A stretch of 64,000 nt of DNA from Oscillospiraceae bacterium (lineage in GTDB: Bacteria > Bacillota > Clostridia > Oscillospirales > Ruminococcaceae), in NCBI GenBank assembly GCA_003531585.1, contig DQFX01000031.1, positions 54,079 through 118,078 on the forward strand, read 5' to 3'. Below, one piece after another: positions 10,481-18,922 of this stretch. The translations under genes and the position numbers were made by a program. Positions within the stretch are counted from its first letter, which is position 1. Each line of letters begins with the position of its first letter. The notes beneath the pieces are model-generated. The model worked only from the letters and a program-made list of their open reading frames with translations, did not search any database and was not told where the DNA came from.

Positions 10481-12891
10481 CAGAGGCAGTCCAGGCGGCG
10501 GTCGAGGGAACCGCGTACAGCTTCGACGCGCTGTTTACTTACCTCGTTCCCGAGGAGCTATGCGGCAGGATATCCGCAGGAATGCGCGTAGTCGTGCCGT
10601 TCGGAAGGGGCAACAGGAGCCGCATAGCGCTGGTTTTCGCGGTAGAGCCTGCCCCGGCTGACCGCTCGAAGCTGAAATACGTAAGCTCCATCGCGGACAG
10701 CGAGCCGGTTATTTCCCCGGAAATGGTGAGGCTATGCAAATGGATACGCGACAACACGTTCTGCACGTATTTTGACGCGTTCCGCGCGATACTCCCGCCG
10801 GGGCTGAGCTACACGCTCCAGACCCGCTACGAGCCGGTGAACGGATTTACGGGGTCGCTGACCTCCGGGGAGCAGTCGCTGCTGACCCGCATCTCGGAGC
10901 TTCGCGAGAAGTACAGCCCCCAGCCCGAGGACAAGCCGCTGCTGAAAGCGCTGAAAGACTCCGGCGCGATAAAGGAATCCGAGCTGCTGAAACGCAGGGT
11001 CGGCGACGAAACCACGCTGATGGTGAAGCTCGCGGAGCTGCCCGAAGGCTCGGAGCCGCCAAAGCTCACCCCGAAACAGAAGCAGGTGCTGGAGTTCCTG
11101 GAGGAAAACAGCGCGGCTTCGGTGCACGAGGTGTGCTACGCGCTGAACATCACCGCCGCGGTAGTTAAGCGGCTGGTCGGGAAGGGGCTTCTTGAGGAGT
11201 ACGAGTACCAGGTGTTCCGCCTGGAGAATACCGAGGGGAAGTCCGAAAGCCCGTCGGATATCGTGTTTTCGCCGAAGCAGCAGGGCGTGTTCAGCGGTCT
11301 GCTGAAGCTGATGAACGACGACGCGCCGAAATGCGCGCTCCTGCGTGGAGTTACCGGAAGCGGCAAAACCTCGGTGTTCATACGCCTGATAGACGAAGCC
11401 GTGAAGCAGGGAAAGACCGCGATAATGCTTGTCCCTGAGATATCCCTCACGCCGCAGATGGTGGGAAAGTTCCGGCGGCTGTTCGGCGATGACGTGGCGA
11501 TACTCCACAGCAGTCTTTCGCTGGGCGAGCGCGCGGACGAATACACGCGCATAAAGACCGGCAGGGCGCACATAGTGGTCGGGACACGGAGCGCGGTTTT
11601 CGCCCCGGTGAAGAACCTCGGCATAATCGTCATCGACGAGGAAGGCGAGGGGACGTACAAGTCCGAGAGCGCCCCGCGGTATCACGCCCGGGACGTCGCG
11701 AAGCAGAGGTGCTTTTACCATAACGCGTTCCTGCTTCTGGCTTCGGCAACGCCGTCGCTGGAGAGCTACTATAACGCAAAAATAGGACGCTACAGCCTGT
11801 TCGAGCTGGACGAGCGCTACAACAACGCGGTACTTCCGGATGTCTACATCGTTGACATGCGCGTCGAACAGCAGAACGGGAACCACTCCGCGTTCAGCAT
11901 GCCGCTCATCGACGAAATGCGGAAGAACCTCGAAAACGGCGAGCAGTCGATACTGCTGCTGAACCGCCGGGGATATCACACGAGCGTCCGCTGCGCGACC
12001 TGCGGCAAGGCGATAGAGTGCCCGAACTGTGCGCTCCCGCTGACCTACCACAAGGCGAACGGCACGGTGGTATGCCACTACTGCGGATACAGCCACACGC
12101 TGACGGCGGTCTGCCCGTCCTGCGGGGGGAAGTTCCTGACGATGAAGGGAACCGGTACACAGCGCATAGAGGACGAGATATCCGAGATATTCCCGAAGGC
12201 GCGGATACTACGCATGGACGCGGACACGACTGCGGCAAAGAACGCATTCGAGAGCAAATTCAAGGCGTTCGCGGCGGGGGAGTACGACATAATCGTCGGA
12301 ACACAGATGATAGCCAAGGGGCTGGATTTCCCGAACGTGACGCTAGTCGGAGTGCTGAAAACGGATAACAGCCTGTACGCCGGTGATTTCCGTGCATACG
12401 AGCGGACATTCTCGCTGATAACCCAGGTAGTCGGCCGCGGAGGCCGCGGAGGCAAGCGGGGAAGGGCGCTGATACAGACCTTTACCCCGGACCACTACGT
12501 GCTGAACCTCGCGGCAGGCCAGAACTACCCGGATTTCTACAAGGAAGAAATAGAGCTGCGGGAGGCTATGCTCTACCCGCCGTTCTGCGATATAATCGTA
12601 GTGGGCTTCACGTCGCTCATCGACAAGGAATGCAATGTGGCGGCGCTGAAGTTCCGCGACATGCTGGAAAAGCGCTGGGAAGCGGAGTACACGGATATTC
12701 CGCTGCGGGTGCTGGGGCCGGCGAGGTACGTAATAAGCAAGGTGAACGGGCGGTTCCGGTGGCGGCTGATTCTGAAATGCCGCAATTCGCCGCGGCTCCG
12801 GGAGCTTATGGAGCTTACACTGAAAGAAGCCGGCGCCGACAAGGCGTTCGGGAGAGTTACATTTTTCGCGGACATGAACGGTGATCCGTGA
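10477..12891 (+). CDS. priA: Primosomal protein N' (replication restart helicase)
   Basis: 804-residue 3'-5' helicase that reloads the replisome at stalled forks. Walker A GVTGSGKTSVF lies near residue 291. The four zinc-binding Cys pairs (CATC, CPNC, CHYC, CPSC) lie near 507-550, followed by the helicase motifs GTQMIAKGLDFPNV and QVVGRGGRGGK. The Walker B motif reads IDEEGEGTYK, where nearly all PriA proteins have DEEH; the DNA clearly encodes Gly (GAC GAG GAA GGC). It starts inside the gmk stop, so translation is probably coupled, and is followed by two def genes and fmt in the standard Firmicute order. Confidence 0.95.
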   Translation: MTEAVQAAVEGTAYSFDALFTYLVPEELCGRISAGMRVVVPFGRGNRSRIALVFAVEPAPADRSKLKYVSSIADSEPVISPEMVRLCKWIRDNTFCTYFDAFRAILPPGLSYTLQTRYEPVNGFTGSLTSGEQSLLTRISELREKYSPQPEDKPLLKALKDSGAIKESELLKRRVGDETTLMVKLAELPEGSEPPKLTPKQKQVLEFLEENSAASVHEVCYALNITAAVVKRLVGKGLLEEYEYQVFRLENTEGKSESPSDIVFSPKQQGVFSGLLKLMNDDAPKCALLRGVTGSGKTSVFIRLIDEAVKQGKTAIMLVPEISLTPQMVGKFRRLFGDDVAILHSSLSLGERADEYTRIKTGRAHIVVGTRSAVFAPVKNLGIIVIDEEGEGTYKSESAPRYHARDVAKQRCFYHNAFLLLASATPSLESYYNAKIGRYSLFELDERYNNAVLPDVYIVDMRVEQQNGNHSAFSMPLIDEMRKNLENGEQSILLLNRRGYHTSVRCATCGKAIECPNCALPLTYHKANGTVVCHYCGYSHTLTAVCPSCGGKFLTMKGTGTQRIEDEISEIFPKARILRMDADTTAAKNAFESKFKAFAAGEYDIIVGTQMIAKGLDFPNVTLVGVLKTDNSLYAGDFRAYERTFSLITQVVGRGGRGGKRGRALIQTFTPDHYVLNLAAGQNYPDFYKEEIELREAMLYPPFCDIIVVGFTSLIDKECNVAALKFRDMLEKRWEAEYTDIPLRVLGPARYVISKVNGRFRWRLILKCRNSPRLRELMELTLKEAGADKAFGRVTFFADMNGDP

Positions 12892-12910
12892 CACGAAAGG
12901 ACGAACAGAA

Positions 12911-13387
12911 ATGGCATTAAGGCAGATCGTAAAATTCGGCGATGATATCCTGCGCAAAAAAAGCAGACCCGTGACAAATTTTGACGAGCGTCTGTGGACG
13001 CTCCTTGACGACATGACGGAGACCATGCACTCAAAGGACGGCGCGGGTCTTGCAGCCGTGCAGGTCGGGGTGCTCCGCAGAGTGGTCGTTATCGACGTGC
13101 ACGACGAGCACGGGGTCATCGAGCTGATAAATCCCGAGATAGTTTCCACAGAGGGGACGCAGACAGGGAACGAGGGCTGCCTTTCCGCGCCGAACCTCTG
13201 GGAGGAGGTCGAGCGCCCGAACGTTGTCACCGTGAAGGCGCAGGACCGCAGCGGCAAGGAGTTCACGATAACCGGAAGCGCTCTGCTTGCAAGGGCTTTC
13301 TGCCACGAAACGGATCACCTCGACGGGATCCTGTTCATCGACCACGTGAAGCAGGCTCCGGAGCACCTGGACGTCACAAGGAAGTAA
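12911..13387 (+). CDS. def: Peptide deformylase, first copy
   Basis: Removes the formyl group from the N-terminal Met of new proteins, using a metal ion. 158 residues. Motif II EGCLS (about 88-92, metal Cys) and motif III HETDH (about 131-135, metal His pair and catalytic Glu) are intact. Motif I reads GAGLAAVQVG instead of the near-universal GxGLAAPQ. The frame is open to a GTG at 12881, but ATG 12911 has GAAAGG about 10 bases upstream and matches the second copy's N-terminus. The adjoining copy is clearly homologous along the whole length, so this is a tandem duplication; this copy is the more diverged at motif I. Confidence 0.93.
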   Translation: MALRQIVKFGDDILRKKSRPVTNFDERLWTLLDDMTETMHSKDGAGLAAVQVGVLRRVVVIDVHDEHGVIELINPEIVSTEGTQTGNEGCLSAPNLWEEVERPNVVTVKAQDRSGKEFTITGSALLARAFCHETDHLDGILFIDHVKQAPEHLDVTRK

Positions 13388-13399
13388 CAGGAGGTAAAA

Positions 13400-13861
13400 A
13401 TGGCTGTTCTTGATATACTGCAATTCGGCGATGATATTCTCCGCGAGAAAAGCACAGAAGTCGCCGATTTCAACGAGGAGCTGTGGGAGCTTCTGGACGA
13501 CATGGCTGAAACGATGTACGAAGCCGGCGGAGTAGGTCTCGCGGCGCCGCAGGTGGGCGTATTGAAGCGCGTGGTGGTCATCGACACCGACGACGACCAC
13601 GGCCTGCTGGAGCTTATAAATCCCGTGATAGTTGCAATAAAGGGAAAGCAGCGCGAGCTTGAGGGCTGTCTGTCCTATCCGGGCAGGAGCGGCTACGTGG
13701 AGCGCCCCGCAAAGGTGAAGATAAAGGCGCAGGACCGCTACGGCAGACGTAAGACCTATGTAGGCTCCGGGCTGCTGGCGCGTGCATTCTGCCACGAAAC
13801 TGACCATCTCAACGGCATTCTGTATTCTGACAAGGTGGACGAATGGGAGGACGAAGAATGA
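13400..13861 (+). CDS. def: Peptide deformylase, second copy
   Basis: 153 residues, same function and fold as the gene 12 bases upstream. All three motifs are canonical: GVGLAAPQVG near residue 44, EGCLSYPG near 87, HETDH near 131. A short acidic tail (DEWEDEE) ends the protein. AGGAGGT precedes ATG 13400, and the stop overlaps the start of fmt (ATGA), giving the classical def-fmt pair. Because it keeps the canonical motif I and couples to fmt, this copy is the better candidate for the housekeeping enzyme. Confidence 0.95.
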   Translation: MAVLDILQFGDDILREKSTEVADFNEELWELLDDMAETMYEAGGVGLAAPQVGVLKRVVVIDTDDDHGLLELINPVIVAIKGKQRELEGCLSYPGRSGYVERPAKVKIKAQDRYGRRKTYVGSGLLARAFCHETDHLNGILYSDKVDEWEDEE

Positions 13862-14790
13862 AGCTGGTATTTATGGGAACCCCGGTCTACGCGCTTTCCT
13901 GCCTGGAGGCGCTCATTGGCGCAGGTCATGAGATCGCGGCGGTGTTCACACAGCCCGACAAGCCGAAGAACCGCGGCAAGCAGATACAGATGACCCCGGT
14001 GAAGGAGCTTGCGCTGAAGCACGAAATCCCGGTCTATCAGCCGCTTAGCCTCCGAAAGGGCGAGGACGCTGAAAAGTCCCTGGAGGTGCTCAAGGAGATC
14101 GCTCCGGAGTGCATAGTGGTCGTGGCATACGGTCAGTTACTGCCGGAGAGCATACTGGAGCTTCCGAAGTACGGCTGCATAAACGTACACGCGTCGCTGC
14201 TGCCGATGTACCGCGGAGCGGCTCCGATACAGCGCTGTATTCAGTTCGGCGAGAAAAAATCCGGAGTTACCACGATGTACATGGCGAAGGGGCTTGACAC
14301 CGGCGACATGATACTCAGGGACGAGGTAGAGATACCGGAGACCATGACCGGCTCGGAGCTTCACGATAAGCTCGCCGAGATGGGCGGAAAGCTCATCGTG
14401 CGCACCCTTGAGGAGCTCCAGGCGGGTACAGCTCCGCGCATTCCGCAGGAGGGCGAGACCTGCTACGCCAGCATGATAAGCAAGGAGGAGCTGAAGCTCG
14501 ACTTCACCAAGCCCGCAGTCCAGGTTCGGGACTTTATCCGTGCGATGTCCGCGGCGCCCTGCGCTTACACTATGCTCGACGGAAAGCGGCTGAAGGTCTA
14601 CAACGCGGTGCTTGCGGAGAAGAACGCTGCGGGGCAGCCCGGGGAAGTCACCGACCCGGATACCTTCACGGTAGCCTGCGGCGAAGGCGCGGTTAGATTC
14701 ACAGAGGTTCAGCCCGAGGGCGGCAAGCATATGGACGTCCAGGCGTTCCTGCGCGGCAAAAAGCCGGCAAAGGGAACCGTTCTGGGATAA
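13858..14790 (+). CDS. fmt: Methionyl-tRNA formyltransferase
   Basis: Transfers a formyl group from 10-formyl-THF to Met-tRNA-fMet for initiation. 310 residues. The N-terminus MKLVFMGTPVYALSCLEAL, the catalytic HASLLPMYRGAAPIQ (nt 14187 onwards) and the C-terminal OB-like domain with HMDVQAFLRGKKPAKG are all typical. The start at ATG 13858 overlaps the def stop; a longer frame to 13843 adds only five codons. It functions with the two def genes: formylation here, deformylation after translation. Confidence 0.97.
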   Translation: MKLVFMGTPVYALSCLEALIGAGHEIAAVFTQPDKPKNRGKQIQMTPVKELALKHEIPVYQPLSLRKGEDAEKSLEVLKEIAPECIVVVAYGQLLPESILELPKYGCINVHASLLPMYRGAAPIQRCIQFGEKKSGVTTMYMAKGLDTGDMILRDEVEIPETMTGSELHDKLAEMGGKLIVRTLEELQAGTAPRIPQEGETCYASMISKEELKLDFTKPAVQVRDFIRAMSAAPCAYTMLDGKRLKVYNAVLAEKNAAGQPGEVTDPDTFTVACGEGAVRFTEVQPEGGKHMDVQAFLRGKKPAKGTVLG

Positions 14791-14849
14791 TTTCCGCCGC
14801 ATTACACACCATAACCACACGACCTTTTATTCAAAGCAGGAGGTAAATT

Positions 14850-15581
14850 ATGGTACAGTTATTGATAACAACAGCAGGCCACGCGTCCCGCGCGAACCTG
14901 TTCAGCATGAGCTACACAACGGCGTATCTGCTGTGTATCGCGGCGTTTATTTTCGCTGTTGTATGCTCGATAAACGTTAAATCCACATTCAACAAATACG
15001 CCCGCATTGCCAGCCGGAGAGGAGTCACGGCAGCTCAGGCGGCGCGGCAGATACTCGACCGCAACGGACTTTACTACGTGCAGGTTCAGCGTATCGCCGG
15101 AAATCTCACGGATAATTACAATCCGAAAACTAACATCGTTTCCCTGTCCGACAGCGTTTACGACAGCTCCTCGCTTGCCGCCATCGGAGTCGCGGCGCAT
15201 GAGTGCGGCCACGCTGTCCAGCATGCCACCGGGTATGTCCCGAACGAGATACGCTCGGCGGTGTTCCCAATCGCGCGGCTTGGCTCCACGCTGTATTTCT
15301 ACGTGTTCCTGCTGGGTATTATTTTCAGCTTTGAGCCGCTTGTGGACATCGGTATAATCATGTTCGCGTTCGTTGTACTGTTTCAGCTCGTTACGCTTCC
15401 GGTGGAGTTCAACGCGAGCCGCCGCGCAATGCTGACGTTGAGCAGCGAGGGTCTGCTTGAACAGGACGAGCTTTACGGTGCGCGCAGGACACTTACTGCG
15501 GCAGCAATGACCTACGTAGCAAGCCTTGCCGTGTCGGTAACTCAGCTTCTGAGAATGCTGGCTTCGCGCAACAGGCGATAA
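14850..15581 (+). CDS. YugP-type membrane zinc metallopeptidase
   Basis: 243 residues, integral membrane. A first hydrophobic helix at about 25-45 is followed by a cytoplasmic loop, the zinc motif HECGHAVQH near residue 117 and two or three more helices (about 145-190 and 218-238). The conserved EFNASRRA segment follows. This is the zinc neutral metallopeptidase_2 (YugP) family, whose substrates are unknown but which often lies between fmt and rsmB in Clostridia, as here. AGGAGG is 7 bases before ATG 14850. I see no separate signal peptide. Confidence 0.9.
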   Translation: MVQLLITTAGHASRANLFSMSYTTAYLLCIAAFIFAVVCSINVKSTFNKYARIASRRGVTAAQAARQILDRNGLYYVQVQRIAGNLTDNYNPKTNIVSLSDSVYDSSSLAAIGVAAHECGHAVQHATGYVPNEIRSAVFPIARLGSTLYFYVFLLGIIFSFEPLVDIGIIMFAFVVLFQLVTLPVEFNASRRAMLTLSSEGLLEQDELYGARRTLTAAAMTYVASLAVSVTQLLRMLASRNRR

Positions 15582-15602
15582 TCTGATTAAGGAGGGCTGG
15601 CT

Positions 15603-16922
15603 ATGGCTGACCCACGGCTCACAGTCGTAAAAATGCTGATGAAAATGGACAGCAGCGAGGCGTATTCCAACCTGCTGCTGGATCACGTATTTTCTGAAAC
15701 CGACCTCAGCGAGAGGGACAAGGCTTTCGCGGCGGCGCTGTTCTACGGCGTCCTGGAGCGGAGGCTCACACTGGACTACATCATTGAGAAAAACTCGAAG
15801 ATCCCGTTTGCAAAGCTGGATCCGGCGGCGGTTGAGATACTCCGCACCGGGCTGTACCAGCTCCTTTACATGGATTCCGTGCCGGAGAGCGCCGCTGTCA
15901 ACGAAAGCGTGAAGCTTTGCAAGAAGCTGAAATGCTTCTCGGCGCAGGGATTCGTCAACGGAATGCTCCGCAGCTTCATACGCAGCGGGAAGAAAATAAG
16001 CTACCTCGGTCTGGAGCCTGAAAAGCGGCTGTCCGTTGAGTACTCCTGCCCGGAGTGGCTCACTGAAAAGCTGATACGCGAATACGGCACAGATTTCGCC
16101 GTGAAAGCGCTGAAAGCTTCGGTCGGAAGGCCGCCGGTGTACGCGAGGGTCAACACGCTGAAAACCACAACTGAAAAGCTTCTCGCGGAGCTTTCAAAGC
16201 ACAGGATAAAAGCGGAAGCCTATCCCGGGCTTGAGAACTGCATTCGCCTGGAGAAGCCCGGCGACATCGAGAAATGCGCGCCGTTCCGGCAGGGATTGTT
16301 CCATGTTCAGGATATCTCGTCGCAGCTCTGCTGCCTGACCCTCCGTCCGGTGGTCAACGAGACCGTGCTTGACGTCTGCGCGGCTCCCGGCGGGAAGAGC
16401 TTCACCCTCGCGGAGCTGATGGGCAACAACGGAAAGCTGTACAGCATGGACCTCCACGATATGCGCGTAGGCCTCATCGAGGACGGAGCGTCCCGGCTCG
16501 GGATAAGGATAATCACCGCAATGCAGAACGATGCGTCGAAATTCAACGCGGAGCTTCCGCAGGCGGACAGGGTGCTCTGCGACGTACCGTGCTCCGGGCT
16601 TGGAGTTATCCGCCGCAAGCCGGAGATCAAGTTCAAATCGCCTTCGGATTTCGACGGCCTGCCGGAGATACAGTACCAGATACTGGAGACGTCGGCGCGG
16701 TACGTCAAGCCGGGCGGAACGCTGGTGTATTCCACCTGCACGCTCTCCCGGGCGGAGAACGACGAGGTCGCGAAGCGCTTCGCGGCGGCTCATCCGGAAT
16801 TCCTGCCGATAGTGCAGCCGGTGCCTTACGCCGGAGCGGCAGGCGATCCGACGCGCACCTACTGCCCGGACGAAAACGGCGGCGACGGATTCTTCACGGC
16901 TTCCTTCCGCCGGGTGAAGTAA
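15603..16922 (+). CDS. rsmB: 16S rRNA m5C967 methyltransferase
   Basis: 439 residues. An N-terminal NusB-like RNA-binding domain (about 1-140, with YSNLLLDHVF and AVNESVKLCKKL) is joined to a SAM-dependent methyltransferase domain. Motif I VLDVCAAPGGKSF is near residue 255, motif IV DVPCSGLGVIRRKPE with its Cys near 328, and motif VI YSTCTLSRAEN with the catalytic Cys near 378. It methylates C967 of 16S rRNA. It starts after GGAGGGC and precedes rlmN, so two rRNA methylases lie side by side. Confidence 0.95.
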   Translation: MADPRLTVVKMLMKMDSSEAYSNLLLDHVFSETDLSERDKAFAAALFYGVLERRLTLDYIIEKNSKIPFAKLDPAAVEILRTGLYQLLYMDSVPESAAVNESVKLCKKLKCFSAQGFVNGMLRSFIRSGKKISYLGLEPEKRLSVEYSCPEWLTEKLIREYGTDFAVKALKASVGRPPVYARVNTLKTTTEKLLAELSKHRIKAEAYPGLENCIRLEKPGDIEKCAPFRQGLFHVQDISSQLCCLTLRPVVNETVLDVCAAPGGKSFTLAELMGNNGKLYSMDLHDMRVGLIEDGASRLGIRIITAMQNDASKFNAELPQADRVLCDVPCSGLGVIRRKPEIKFKSPSDFDGLPEIQYQILETSARYVKPGGTLVYSTCTLSRAENDEVAKRFAAAHPEFLPIVQPVPYAGAAGDPTRTYCPDENGGDGFFTASFRRVK

Positions 16923-16949
16923 CAGGTTTCAACAGAAAGGCTGAATAAA

Positions 16950-18026
16950 TTGGAAGAGCTTGAAAAGATAGATATACTTTCACTGACTAAAGAGGAGCTC
17001 ACCGGGCAGATCACTGCCATGGGTGAGAAAGCATTCCGCGCGAAGCAGATTTATGATTGGCTGCATGTCAAGAAAGTCTCTGATTTTTCGCAGATGAGCA
17101 ATATTTCTGCACAATTTCGCGAGGAATTATCAAGAAAATTTTGTCTAAAACACCTAATTATCAAAAAAAAGCTTGTATCTGCACTGGATAATACGGTAAA
17201 ATATCTTTATGGGCTGCCCGACGGCGAGGCGGTCGAAACAGTACTTATGGAATACAAGCACGGCAACAGCCTGTGTATTTCCACGCAGGTCGGCTGCCGA
17301 ATGGGCTGCCGCTTCTGCGCAAGCACCATCGCGGGATTCGTGAGACACCTGCTGCCGAGCGAAATGCTCCTTCAGGTCTACGAAACCGAGCGCGACAGCG
17401 GGCGCCATGTTGACAGCATAGTGCTAATGGGGATCGGCGAACCGCTGGACAATTACGACAACGTTATGAGGTTCCTGACGCTGATGAACAGCGAGGGCGA
17501 CGGAATGAGCCTGCGGCACATTTCGCTTTCGACCTGCGGCGTAGTCCCGAGGATATACGACCTTGCGGAACTTAAGACCGGACTAACGCTGTCGATATCG
17601 CTTCATGCGGCGACCGATGAGCGCCGGAGCGAGATAATGCCGATCAACAGAAAATACCACCTCGACGAGCTGATGAAGGCATGCCGCCACTACTTTGCAG
17701 CGACCGGCCGCCGTATAAGCTTCGAGTATTCGCTCATCGAGGGAGTTAACGATACCGAGCAGGCGGCGCAGGAGCTTATAAACCTCCTGGGCGGAATGAC
17801 CTGCCATGTGAATCTTATACCGATAAACGAGATACGCGAGCGCGACTTCCGTAAGAGCCGCTCGGTGGAGCGCTTCCAGAAGCGGCTCTGCGACGCGGGG
17901 ATAAACGCGACGGTGCGCCGCACCCTCGGCGCGGACATCAGCGCGGCGTGCGGTCAGCTCAGGCGCGACGGCGGAATGAACGGTCAGCCGGGCGTATCTC
18001 AGCAGAAAACAGGCGGTGAGACATGA
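16950..18026 (+). CDS. rlmN: 23S rRNA (A2503-C2) / tRNA (A37-C2) methyltransferase
   Basis: Radical-SAM enzyme of 358 residues that adds a methyl to C2 of A2503 in 23S rRNA. The cluster motif CRMGCRFC (CX3CX2C) is near residue 116, LMGIGEPLDNYDNV near 160, and the C-terminal catalytic Cys lies in SAACGQLRR near 333. It starts at TTG 16950 with AGAAAGG upstream. Codons 30-90 (about 17050-17210) are strikingly AT-rich compared with the rest of the gene and its neighbours, with several long A runs. The stop overlaps the next start (ATGA). Confidence 0.96.
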   Translation: MEELEKIDILSLTKEELTGQITAMGEKAFRAKQIYDWLHVKKVSDFSQMSNISAQFREELSRKFCLKHLIIKKKLVSALDNTVKYLYGLPDGEAVETVLMEYKHGNSLCISTQVGCRMGCRFCASTIAGFVRHLLPSEMLLQVYETERDSGRHVDSIVLMGIGEPLDNYDNVMRFLTLMNSEGDGMSLRHISLSTCGVVPRIYDLAELKTGLTLSISLHAATDERRSEIMPINRKYHLDELMKACRHYFAATGRRISFEYSLIEGVNDTEQAAQELINLLGGMTCHVNLIPINEIRERDFRKSRSVERFQKRLCDAGINATVRRTLGADISAACGQLRRDGGMNGQPGVSQQKTGGET

Positions 18027-18763
18027 AAATTTTCAGCAAGACAGACATAGGTCTGCTAAGGGACGAAAACCAGGACTGCGTGTGGAGCGCTTCGCTATCT
18101 GACGGAGCCTGCGCAGCCGTGCTGTGCGACGGAATGGGCGGCGAGGCTCACGGAGGGCTTGCAAGCCGGATAGCCGTCGACGTAATCTCAAAGCGCATTC
18201 TTGGGACTTTTTCCGAGATGATGAACCGCAATTCCGTGCGGAATCTCCTGATAACCGCGGTCTCCGCGGCGAACAGTTCCGTGGTAGACGCGGCGCGTAA
18301 GCAGCCGGAGGGCGCCGTAATGGGCACAACCTGCGTAGCCGCGATAGTTTCCGGCGGCAGGGCGTACATCGTGAACGTCGGCGACAGCAGGGGATACCAC
18401 CTGTTTACCAGCGAGGACAGCGAGTGCATTCAGCAGGTGACGAAGGATCATTCCCACGTGCGCGACCTCATCGACCGCGGCGAGATCACCGAGGAGCAGG
18501 CTAAGCTCCACCCCGACCGCAACAAGATAACCCGTGCAATAGGCGCTGAGGAAATGGTCACTCCTGATTATTTCGAGCTTGACCTTGCGGACGGCGACAT
18601 GCTTCTGCTGTGTTCCGACGGGCTTTCGTCCTATGGCGACGACATGGATATTCTCGACATCTGCTTCGAGTATCCCGTGGAGGTTATCTGCGATAAACTC
18701 GTTGATTATGCCAACGGGAACGGCGGTCATGATAATATTTCCGTCGCGCTCATCGCGGTGTGA
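18023..18763 (+). CDS. prpC: PP2C-type Ser/Thr protein phosphatase
   Basis: 246 residues. The metal-binding motifs of the PPM/PP2C family are present: CDGMGGEAHGG, VNVGDSRGY, CSDGLSSY and GGHDNISVAL. It removes phosphate from Ser and Thr of proteins and is the standard antagonist of the PASTA kinase, which is the next gene. It overlaps rlmN by 4 bases. A 159-base gap with its own promoter then separates it from the kinase, so the pair is not strictly co-transcribed. Confidence 0.95.
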   Translation: MKIFSKTDIGLLRDENQDCVWSASLSDGACAAVLCDGMGGEAHGGLASRIAVDVISKRILGTFSEMMNRNSVRNLLITAVSAANSSVVDAARKQPEGAVMGTTCVAAIVSGGRAYIVNVGDSRGYHLFTSEDSECIQQVTKDHSHVRDLIDRGEITEEQAKLHPDRNKITRAIGAEEMVTPDYFELDLADGDMLLLCSDGLSSYGDDMDILDICFEYPVEVICDKLVDYANGNGGHDNISVALIAV

Positions 18764-18797
18764 ATATTACAGTTTGATTACAAATTTTACAATTCGG

Positions 18798-18827
18798 TTG
18801 ACATTTTCAGGGCTTATATGTTATTAT
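18798..18827 (+). promoter_or_regulatory. SigA-type promoter of the PASTA kinase gene
   Basis: TTGACA at 18798-18803 and TATTAT at 18822-18827 with an 18-base spacer, in an AT-rich stretch just after the phosphatase stop. It would drive prkC, rsgA and thiN. Confidence 0.7.
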
Positions 18828-18854
18828 ATATAAGAACTGTTGGATAGTTATTAT

Positions 18855-18890
18855 CAGCGCCCGCCGCTTCCATACGGCGCGGGGGCTTTA
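18855..18890 (+). other. GC-rich leader hairpin before the kinase gene
   Basis: CGCCG near 18860 pairs with CGGCG near 18873, extended by further G-C pairs to about 10 pairs with bulges; GGGGGCTTTAAAC follows. The short T-run makes it a possible weak terminator or attenuator between the predicted promoter and the start at 18923. Confidence 0.4.
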
Positions 18891-18922
18891 AACATAATGT
18901 ATGGAGAAATGGCGGAGCAAAT

